From Methylomonas sp. (GTDB taxonomy: Bacteria > Pseudomonadota > Gammaproteobacteria > Methylococcales > Methylomonadaceae), in contig JALXCS010000329.1 of NCBI GenBank assembly GCA_026990815.1, positions 1-7,302 on the forward strand: a DNA stretch of 7,302 nt, given 5' to 3'. The position numbers and the translations under genes were made by a program. The first letter of the stretch is position 1. Each line of letters starts with the position of its first letter. The notes under the pieces were generated by a model, which searched no databases, was not told the DNA's origin, and was given only the letters and a program-made list of their open reading frames with translations. Below, piece by piece: positions 1 through 4,469 of this stretch.

Positions 1-1
1 A

Positions 2-538
2 AATCTGATTACTCATATTCAGCGTATCAATTTTTGTTATAAACGGAATAATTCAGAACAATTGTTTGCTGCTCTTTCTGATTTCTTTAGAGTTCTGGAA
101 CACAAAGGGATCGAAATTAGTCGTCGGATGTTTGCGGGTGTTAAAAACAAGTTAGCACCCGATCGAGAAGAGCAATTACGCCAGTATCTAGATAATCGAG
201 CTGAATTGACAGAAAACCAGTTCTGCGTTTTGGGGAAAGGCATTATTGGTACCGTTAACCTGGTGCAACAGATATATGCGTCTGGTGATCAGGAGCATGA
301 TCCTTTGGTACTGGCGCGAGACTATATTGAATATAGTCAATTAGACGAGGCAAAACGGGTTCTAGAAAAAGCAATCGTGGAAATATCGAAAAGAGAAGCA
401 TTGCATGTCGAGCTTTTAAGGCTATACAAGGCAACCAAAGATATTAGCGGCTTTCATAAGATGTATGAAGCTTTGAAAGCTCTTAATAATCCGATGCAGG
501 ATGAATGGGATCGAATGAATGAATATTTTAAAACCTAA
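2..538 (+). CDS. FimV-like helical-repeat protein, C-terminal part (5' end outside window)
   Basis: The reading frame is open from the left edge, so this is the last 178 residues of a longer protein and the true start is not visible. A TTG at 62 lies inside the open frame and has no supporting ribosome site. The sequence is mostly charged and helical. Visible residues from about 100 to the end (DPLVLARDYIEYSQ, then DEAKRVLEKAI, then a second helix pair and a conserved-looking W near the end) have the rhythm of TPR-like repeats. They resemble the short C-terminal domain of FimV-type proteins, which organise type IV pili and the cell pole. The region before residue 100 is not recognised. No membrane segment is visible. 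The gene precedes a GTPase/roadblock cluster, which would suit a polarity or motility role, but a 441-nt gap separates them. The family call is tentative; the reading frame itself is convincing. Confidence 0.6.
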   Translation, partial: NLITHIQRINFCYKRNNSEQLFAALSDFFRVLEHKGIEISRRMFAGVKNKLAPDREEQLRQYLDNRAELTENQFCVLGKGIIGTVNLVQQIYASGDQEHDPLVLARDYIEYSQLDEAKRVLEKAIVEISKREALHVELLRLYKATKDISGFHKMYEALKALNNPMQDEWDRMNEYFKT

Positions 539-979
539 TTCAAATCTTATGTTTTTTCAACTTAAGTAGCTCTTTGTGAATTTCTAGATTAGTGTCTACA
601 ACAATTCTCCCGCTTTAATACTTCATCCTGGCTTCCTTCTTATTACATCAGGCTTTTATGCTTGAAATGGATTTAATTGGTGGAACTGAGTGTAAAATGC
701 ATCAGCGTAGAGACGGGAAGGAAAATTTTTCTCTTTTATCATTTTTTTCAATAAGATTCAAGCAACTTATTGAAAGCTTCATAACTTTAACTACTATTGT
801 AAATATAACCAGGAAATATGAGTATTGACTCTCATTGGGTAATTTACTGAACAAAAACTATGGCTGAAAATGGATTTTTTATTTTGTAGCGCTTTGAATA
901 TTGTTATTTTAAATGCCTTATGTAAGAGCAATTGTTCGAAAATTAATCAAAAATTAATTGAGAAAAATTATAATTAATT
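539..979. other. 441-nt AT-rich intergenic region
   Basis: No convincing gene is present. The region holds a 10-bp inverted repeat at 746-775 (listed separately), two copies of the string TTTTTTCAA (552-560 and 743-751), and three AATTAAT copies just before the GTPase start (941, 952 and 972). No intrinsic terminator is clear after the stop at 538. No promoter with well-spaced -35 and -10 boxes could be assigned; TTGACT at 825-830 lacks a partner. A 56-codon open frame at 658-828 was considered and not accepted. Confidence 0.6.
746..775. repeat. 10-bp perfect inverted repeat, 10-nt spacer
   Basis: TTTCAATAAG at 746-755 is exactly matched by CTTATTGAAA at 766-775. The T run precedes the stem on the + strand, and on the - strand an A run follows it, so it is not an intrinsic terminator on either strand. 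It could be a binding site for a dimeric regulator about 205 nt upstream of the GTPase gene, or an RNA hairpin. No regulator can be named. Confidence 0.6.
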
Positions 980-1525
980 ATGAGCCACAATAAAATCATT
1001 TTTACTGGGCCAGTAGGTGCAGGAAAAACAACAGCGATTTCTGCTATTAGTGATGAAATACCGGTAACGACTGAGGCATTGGCAAGTGATTTTATTAAAT
1101 TAAAAAAACCAGAGACGACAGTGGCTATGGATTACGGTATCATTAAGGCCAATGGTGGTGAAAAGATTCATCTTTATGGAACACCGGGCCAGGAACGTTT
1201 TGATTTTATGTGGGATATTTTGACGAATGGAGGGATTGGGTTAATTTTGTTATTGGATAATACCCGACCAGATCCTTTTATTGATATGAAGTTTTTTTTG
1301 AACACTTTTAATTCATTCATAAAAAAAACCAAGGTTACTATCGGTGTCACTCAAACTGACTTGAGTCAAACGCCGACTATTGAACGTTACCGGGAACAGC
1401 TTGAAAAGCAAGGTGCGAATTTTCCTGTTTTTTCAATAGATGCACGAAAAAAAAATGATGTTTCAATGCTAGTCCAATCCTTGCTGTATTCTCTTGAGCC
1501 TGTTTTTGAGGAAAACTATAAGTGA
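980..1525 (+). CDS. Small Ras-like GTPase, CvnD/COG2229 type
   Basis: This 181-residue cytoplasmic GTPase most likely acts as a GTP/GDP switch. The P-loop is GPVGAGKTT (residues 10-18), the switch I threonine is in TTVAMDYG (T47), and the switch II motif is LYGTPGQERFDFMW (65-78). The canonical DxxG aspartate is replaced by Gly67. As I recall the family, GTPGQERF with a following FMW is normal for the CvnD GTPases of actinobacterial conservons, and MglA also lacks this Asp. The base-recognition NKxD position reads TQTD (124-127), so only the Asp is kept. SIDARK (152-157) fits the G5 loop. The start is the first ATG after an AT-rich leader. Upstream there is only a weak, distant GAGAAA, so initiation may be modest. 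The stop overlaps the next start by 4 nt (GTGA), implying translational coupling to the roadblock-like partner. Confidence 0.92.
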   Translation: MSHNKIIFTGPVGAGKTTAISAISDEIPVTTEALASDFIKLKKPETTVAMDYGIIKANGGEKIHLYGTPGQERFDFMWDILTNGGIGLILLLDNTRPDPFIDMKFFLNTFNSFIKKTKVTIGVTQTDLSQTPTIERYREQLEKQGANFPVFSIDARKKNDVSMLVQSLLYSLEPVFEENYK

Positions 1526-2166
1526 GCCGATTTACATTAACCAAGGGTTTATATCTTTACCCGACACCGTCTGGCGCCTATCATGCTGTTTCCCTGAAAG
1601 ATAAGGACAAATCGAGAGGTTTTTTGCGAGCAATATTACAACAAAGACAAACGCCCGAGTTAAATATAGGGAACCTCAAAAGCCTCATGGACGAGAGCAA
1701 TGAAGAGAAATGTATGGAACTGTTATTGCACTGCCAAAAGTTAGGTTGGGTGCAAGGGTTGACAGATCGCCTTGATTATCCAAAAGGCCCTTTGGATGAA
1801 ATTTTACCGGATTTATTGGATAAGGTTTCCGCAAGTGGTAAGGTCTTACTTGCCGATAGCCAGGGGTTTTATTTAGCTTGTAATGGATTGGATCATGAAG
1901 TGGCAGAAGAATTATCGGCCTTGAGTGCTGATATAGCCACAGTCCATGAACGTCGGTCCAGTTTGTTGATGAACAATATGGGGCTGAACAGTCATGCATG
2001 GTCGTTAGTTGATGCAGCCGGGAATTCTAATGTTGGATTTTGGCCGTTATACATTGGTGATCACCGGTTTGTCATTTGTATTTGCGGTGTTCCTTATTTC
2101 AATCGGCCAGAATTTGTAACGCTTATTTGGGCTTTAAGTATTCGTTATGCCAGAGATACGATGTAA
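1522..2166 (+). CDS. Two-part protein with divergent roadblock-like C-terminal half; probable GTPase partner
   Basis: This 214-residue soluble protein begins at a GTG that overlaps the GTPase stop (GTGA), and no better start exists. Residues 1-80 (GLYLYPTPSGAYHAVSL near the start, later a helix ending LGWVQGL) look like a small alpha/beta or winged-helix domain. A short KGPLDEILPDLLDKV linker or helix follows. The second half carries VLLADSQGFYLA (108-119), a long helix around ELSALSADIATVHERR, then AWSLVD and GFWPLYIGDHRFVICICG strands. That strand-strand-helix-strand order and the 'alert residue then DSQGF' hairpin match the roadblock/LC7 fold, though the sequence is far from typical MglB. 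Coupling to the GTPase suggests it is the direct partner or activating protein, as MglB is for MglA. This role is inferred from context; the family name is not certain. Confidence 0.85.
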   Translation: MSRFTLTKGLYLYPTPSGAYHAVSLKDKDKSRGFLRAILQQRQTPELNIGNLKSLMDESNEEKCMELLLHCQKLGWVQGLTDRLDYPKGPLDEILPDLLDKVSASGKVLLADSQGFYLACNGLDHEVAEELSALSADIATVHERRSSLLMNNMGLNSHAWSLVDAAGNSNVGFWPLYIGDHRFVICICGVPYFNRPEFVTLIWALSIRYARDTM

Positions 2167-2320
2167 ATCATTTTTCTAATTTCCCCTTTTATCAAATGCA
2201 TTTGTCTTTATTTGCATTTGCATAAACAATTCTAGTTTTTTCAATTTACAGCATTGCTTCCAATAGCAAAAATCTTCATGTCAACTCTCAGCACATGACA
2301 AAAATTCGTGTAATGTAGGG

Positions 2321-2411
2321 AAGTGATTGAAACAACAAGACCTTTTATCGCAGGGATGCGATAGAGAGCTACACGGATGTATCTATGCGTGTCTTTTTAT
2401 TTTAATCACTT
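2321..2411 (+). ncRNA. Candidate CsrA-binding structured RNA (RsmY/CsrB-like sRNA or leader element)
   Basis: The ends pair over 12 bp: 2321-2332 (AAGTGATTGAAA) with 2400-2411 (TTTTAATCACTT), with one G-U. Inside, TATCGCA/TGCGATA (2346-2352/2357-2363) closes a GGGA tetraloop. TACA/TGTA (2370-2373/2378-2381) closes a CGGA tetraloop. The loops present CAGGGATG and ACACGGATGT. Both fit the CANGGANG core of CsrA/RsmA sites, and the second fits the longer ACANGGANGT consensus. The two GGA triplets are 21 nt apart, and a third GGA (2319-2321) lies at the base. A TGTAAT at 2309-2314 could be a -10 box placing the start near 2321, but no good -35 is seen. Alternatives are a 5'-leader element of the roadblock gene or a MITE-like element with 12-bp terminal repeats. 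The structure was worked out by eye and not folded by program. Confidence 0.45.
2371..2404 (+). terminator. Possible intrinsic terminator inside the RNA candidate
   Basis: ACACG (2371-2375) pairs with CGTGT (2388-2392) and is followed by CTTTTTATTTT. The stem can be lengthened by pairing AGAGAG (2363-2368) with CTTTTT (2393-2398) across a two-base bulge. It uses the same bases as the CGGA hairpin, so the two folds exclude each other. The stem is short, so termination efficiency is uncertain. Confidence 0.35.
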
Positions 2412-2479
2412 ACCTCTTTAATATCCAAGGGGGTTAATTTTTTGTCGTGTACAAAGATGTCAACTACACTAATATATTG

Positions 2480-2510
2480 ATTCAAAGCTACAAATATTTT
2501 AGCTTTGAAT
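2480..2510. repeat. 11-bp perfect inverted repeat, 9-nt spacer, in the roadblock gene leader
   Basis: ATTCAAAGCTA (2480-2490) is exactly mirrored by TAGCTTTGAAT (2500-2510). No T tract follows, so it is not an obvious terminator. It ends 64 nt before the roadblock start codon, a position suited to an operator or a leader hairpin. Like the repeat at 746-775, it has TTCAA near the outer left end and TTGAA near the outer right end. Confidence 0.65.
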
Positions 2511-2561
2511 AGTTTATTGGTATTAATCGTACTAGTAACTATTTCATTTTATATTTTTTTC

Positions 2562-2567
2562 AAGGTG
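2562..2567 (+). promoter_or_regulatory. Strong ribosome binding site of the roadblock gene
   Basis: AAGGTG lies 7 nt upstream of the ATG at 2575 and confirms this start. It is the best Shine-Dalgarno match among the module's genes, so this protein may be made in larger amounts than the GTPase, whose leader lacks a good site. Confidence 0.75.
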
Positions 2568-2574
2568 ACAAAGA

Positions 2575-2937
2575 ATGCGTGAAGATTTACTTAAGTCAAT
2601 TCTGGAAGAATTAAGTGGCAGATCGGCAGATATTGAAGCAACTGGAGTTATTTCTACAGATGGATTAACAATGGCAGCGGTATTGCCAGAAGGAATGGAT
2701 GAGGATAGAGTAGGGGCGATGAGTGCTGCAATGCTTTCATTAGGAGACCGTACTTCCCAGGAACTGGCTAGAGGGGCTTTAGATCAAGTGCTTATTCGTG
2801 GTAATAATGGCTATGTGTTGATGACTCATGCTGGTGAAGAAGCCGTTTTGACGGTATTGGCCAGGCCAAATGCAAAATTGGGGCTTATTTTTCTGGACGT
2901 AAAGCGAGCAGCGGAACAGATTGCAGAAATGATTTAG
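2575..2937 (+). CDS. Roadblock/LC7 domain protein (MglB/CvnB-like)
   Basis: This 120-residue single-domain protein has the full length of a classic roadblock/LC7 unit: an N-terminal helix (EDLLKSILEELSGR), the ATGVISTDGLTMAAVLP hairpin (residues 22-38), and a central helix DRVGAMSAAMLSLGDRTSQE. Then come the strands QVLIRGNNGYVLMTHAG and AVLTVLARPNAKLGLIFLD, and a final helix. Proteins of this family dimerise and bind small GTPases; MglB activates MglA, and CvnB sits in conservons with a CvnD GTPase. The natural partner here would be the GTPase encoded 1 kb upstream. It ends in tandem stops (TAG TGA), and the PAS gene begins 12 nt later, so the two are surely co-transcribed. No membrane segment or signal peptide is present. 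Confidence 0.93.
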   Translation: MREDLLKSILEELSGRSADIEATGVISTDGLTMAAVLPEGMDEDRVGAMSAAMLSLGDRTSQELARGALDQVLIRGNNGYVLMTHAGEEAVLTVLARPNAKLGLIFLDVKRAAEQIAEMI

Positions 2938-2949
2938 TGAAAGAAAGCC

Positions 2950-3426
2950 ATGTTGAAAGATATGAACCCCGACGATATTGTTGGTGATTATGAAAAGTCA
3001 ATCTTAATACTGCATGGTGATTTAAAAAGAACAGTTTATTATACAGAACAGGAAATACCTTACCCAGAAGGTAAATTAATTGTGTCCAGGACTGATTTGG
3101 CAGGATTCATAACACATGTTAATTCATCTTTTGTAGAAATGTCTGGATATTCAAAAGAGGAATTAATCGGCGCTCCACATTCGATACTCCGACATCCTGA
3201 TATGCCATCGGCGGCATTCAAAGATTTATGGGATACCATACAAAACCAGTGTAAATGGCAAGGCTATGTCAAAAATTTGCGAAAAGACGGGGCTTATTAT
3301 TGGGTTAAAGCAGTGGTAATTGCGAATATCAGAAATGGTGAGGTAGTTGGATACACTTCTGTTCGACGCAAGCCATCAAGAAACAAAATCAAAGAAAGTA
3401 TGGATCTGTATGCTACATTTGATTAA
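2950..3426 (+). CDS. Stand-alone Aer-like PAS domain protein, probable flavin sensor
   Basis: The product is 158 residues: a ~40-residue N-terminal extension, one PAS domain (about 41-145) and a short tail. The PAS core closely matches the E. coli aerotaxis receptor Aer (ITHVNSSF, SGYSKEEL, LRHPDMP, AFKDLW, VKNLRKDG, YYWVKA). By alignment, the Aer flavin-pocket positions N34, R57, H58, D60, F66, W79 and N85 are kept as N58, R81, H82, D84, F90, W103 and N109. Bound FAD and redox or oxygen sensing are therefore likely. Unlike Aer (506 residues) it has no membrane anchor, HAMP or methyl-accepting domain, so its signal must go to a partner, perhaps the neighbouring roadblock/GTPase proteins. The Shine-Dalgarno is weak (GAAAG). 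The TAA at 3424-3426 is followed in frame by 21 sense codons ending at a TGA that overlaps the next start, suggesting a shortened 3' end. Confidence 0.92.
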   Translation: MLKDMNPDDIVGDYEKSILILHGDLKRTVYYTEQEIPYPEGKLIVSRTDLAGFITHVNSSFVEMSGYSKEELIGAPHSILRHPDMPSAAFKDLWDTIQNQCKWQGYVKNLRKDGAYYWVKAVVIANIRNGEVVGYTSVRRKPSRNKIKESMDLYATFD

Positions 3427-3492
3427 GCAATCTTTTTTGAAAATGATGAAGTAATTGTTGTAAAGTTAGTCGATGAGGATGCAGCCGAATGA
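3427..3492 (+). pseudogene. In-frame coding-like tail of the PAS gene beyond its TAA
   Basis: In the same frame as the PAS gene, 21 sense codons follow the TAA and read AIFFENDEVIVV then KLVDEDAAE, ending at TGA 3490-3492. That TGA overlaps the next ATG as ATGA, the usual form of coupled genes, whereas the annotated PAS stop leaves an otherwise unexplained 62-nt gap. The best reading is that the gene once ended here and a nonsense change at 3424 shortened it. Readthrough or a sequence error would give the same picture. Confidence 0.45.
3475..3479 (+). promoter_or_regulatory. Ribosome binding site for the PhnD-like gene
   Basis: GAGGA lies 9 nt before the ATG at 3489 and fixes that start. A stop (TGA at 3474-3476) lies just upstream in the same frame, so the protein cannot begin earlier and the absence of a signal peptide is real. 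Confidence 0.7.
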
Positions 3493-4235
3493 CTAATTTT
3501 TTCACAATCAGCCCTGACTTTTCTCCAGATCATCTTTCAGGGTGGTACATTTTTAATACATGGTTGCAGAAAATGACCAATGAGCCAATTCGTTTGGTTT
3601 TTTATGACAATTTTGAATTACAACGTCAGGCAATTGAGAACGATTGCGTCGATTTGATTTATGCAAACCCCTTTGATGCGGCCATGCTAGTTCGTCATAA
3701 AGGATTTAAGCCTTTAGTCAAGCCTGATGGTAATTCTGACGAAGCTATTATTGCAGTCAATACAAACAGTAATTTAAAAGAAATCACTGATCTTCTTTCC
3801 GGTACCATTGTCGCAACAACTGATGATCCTGATATTTTCATGATGGGGATGATTCTGCTGGAGCCCGCAGAACTAGATAAGTCAAATATAGAATTGGTAG
3901 CTTGTGAAAATTATATCCTAGTTGCCAAGCAATTAATTCAAGGTTCAGCCAATGTTGGTATTTTTTTTGCTGAAGCTTATGATGATTTATCAAATGTGGT
4001 AAAAAAACAGTTACGTATTATAGTGCGTAGTCAAATTGATATTATTCATCATTCGCTGATGATCGGTCCAAGACTGCAGGAAAAACAGGGATTATTTCAA
4101 AAAGTTTTGACTCAGATGACAGAGAATGAAAAAGGTAAAGCTGTTTTAAAAAGTCTCGGTTTTCAAAAATGGCAGATTGTAAATGAAGAAGAAATGGAGT
4201 TTATGATTGACTTAATGGATACATTATCCAGTTAA
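3489..4235 (+). CDS. PhnD-like substrate-binding-domain protein without signal peptide
   Basis: The 248-residue product resembles the PhnD/phosphate-phosphite-phosphonate binding protein family. It has an early TISPDFSPD strand and loop, GWYIFNTWLQKM helix, IRLVFYDNF strand, and the hallmark VDLIYANPFDAAMLV segment (residues 54-68). Then come KGFKPLVKP and the second-lobe elements LSGTIVATTDDPD, VACENYILVAKQLIQGSANVGIFFAEAYDDL and HHSLMIGPRL. It is shorter than PhnD of transporters (roughly 340 residues). It starts directly with the domain: no hydrophobic leader, and an upstream in-frame stop excludes a longer form. It therefore probably stays in the cytoplasm and acts as a ligand sensor rather than a transporter part; no permease or ATPase gene is nearby. 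The ligand is unknown. It belongs to the roadblock-PAS transcription unit. Confidence 0.85.
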   Translation: MTNFFTISPDFSPDHLSGWYIFNTWLQKMTNEPIRLVFYDNFELQRQAIENDCVDLIYANPFDAAMLVRHKGFKPLVKPDGNSDEAIIAVNTNSNLKEITDLLSGTIVATTDDPDIFMMGMILLEPAELDKSNIELVACENYILVAKQLIQGSANVGIFFAEAYDDLSNVVKKQLRIIVRSQIDIIHHSLMIGPRLQEKQGLFQKVLTQMTENEKGKAVLKSLGFQKWQIVNEEEMEFMIDLMDTLSS

Positions 4236-4361
4236 TTTTTGATGGCATTGACTATAAAGCAAAAACACCTTGAGTAGTAAAAAAAATGGGTTTATAGTTG
4301 AGATATTGGTGATTGAGTAACTGTTTTTTAATTGCAAAAATAAATAGCCCCTTTGACTTAT
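4236..4361. other. Gap before tRNA-Cys; promoter not securely identified
   Basis: This AT-rich stretch must contain the tRNA promoter. TAAATA at 4341-4346 followed by a GC-rich GCCCC (4347-4351) resembles a -10 box with the discriminator typical of stable-RNA promoters. No good -35 lies at the right distance; GTAACT at 4317-4322 is a 3/6 match with an 18-nt spacer. No clear intrinsic terminator for the upstream gene was seen. Confidence 0.3.
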
Positions 4362-4435
4362 GGCTGCGTAGCAAAGTGGTTATGCAGTGGCCTGCAAAGC
4401 CATCTACACCGGTTCGATTCCGGTCGCAGCCTCCA
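4362..4435 (+). tRNA. tRNA-Cys (anticodon GCA), CCA encoded
   Basis: The full cloverleaf is visible. The acceptor stem is GGCTGCG (4362-4368) with CGCAGCC (4425-4431). The D arm is GCA/TGC. The anticodon stem GTGGC/GCCAT (4387-4391/4399-4403) closes loop CTGCAAA with anticodon GCA at 4394-4396. The T arm is ACCGG/CCGGT (4408-4412/4420-4424) with TTCGATT loop. The discriminator base is T (4432), as expected for tRNA-Cys, and CCA is encoded at 4433-4435. The slt start codon follows only 34 nt later with no terminator between. No duplicated tRNA 3' end, integrase or other sign of an integrated element is present. Confidence 0.97.
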
Positions 4436-4449
4436 AATCACTACAATGC

Positions 4450-4455
4450 TATAAT
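4450..4455 (+). promoter_or_regulatory. Possible -10 box for slt
   Basis: A perfect TATAAT lies 15 nt after the tRNA-Cys CCA end. A -35 at normal spacing would fall within the tRNA 3' half (CAGCCT, GCAGCC), which matches poorly. If used, transcription would begin near 4462, leaving a leader of only 8-17 nt before the candidate start codons. Read-through from the tRNA gene is the alternative. Confidence 0.3.
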
Positions 4456-4469
4456 TATTGGTGGCTGAA

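Larger units (their letters stand above)
2167..2574. other. 408-nt intergenic region with structured elements
   Basis: No coding frame is supported. From left to right it contains a 12-bp palindrome CAAATGCATTTG (2193-2204) whose left arm also pairs with TGCATTTG at 2213-2220, and a GTTTTTTCAATTTA copy (2235-2248). TGTCA-N12-TGACA follows at 2279-2300, then the RNA candidate (2321-2411). A weak hairpin with a T6 tail is at 2418-2443 and an 11-bp inverted repeat at 2480-2510. The roadblock gene's ribosome site comes last. No GacA-type box (TGTAAG-N6-CTTACA) was found. Confidence 0.6.

Noticed and set aside
658..828. 56-residue open frame (ATG 658, AGG 5 nt upstream) in the first gap
   Set aside because: The product has no recognisable motif, an inverted repeat runs through it, and open frames of this size are common in AT-rich sequence. 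Not annotated without conservation evidence.
921..938. GacA-type box TGTAAG-N6-CTTACA
   Set aside because: TGTAAG is present at 921 (TGTAAG followed by AGCAAT), but the second half reads TGTTCG and does not match CTTACA.
2193..2220. CAAATGCATTTG palindrome and 8-bp repeat as terminator of the GTPase pair
   Set aside because: The T tract is missing directly after the stem; the nearest T6 is about 15 nt farther on. Noted as sequence structure only.
2321..2411. Cyclic-di-GMP or other known riboswitch
   Set aside because: The GEMM core and other riboswitch signatures that I know are absent. The GGA tetraloops fit a CsrA target better. A MITE with 12-bp terminal repeats remains an alternative but no clear target duplication is seen.
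4362..4435. tRNA-Cys as an integration site of a mobile element
   Set aside because: No repeat of the tRNA 3' end, integrase gene or foreign-looking cargo is in the window; the flanking genes are ordinary chromosomal ones.
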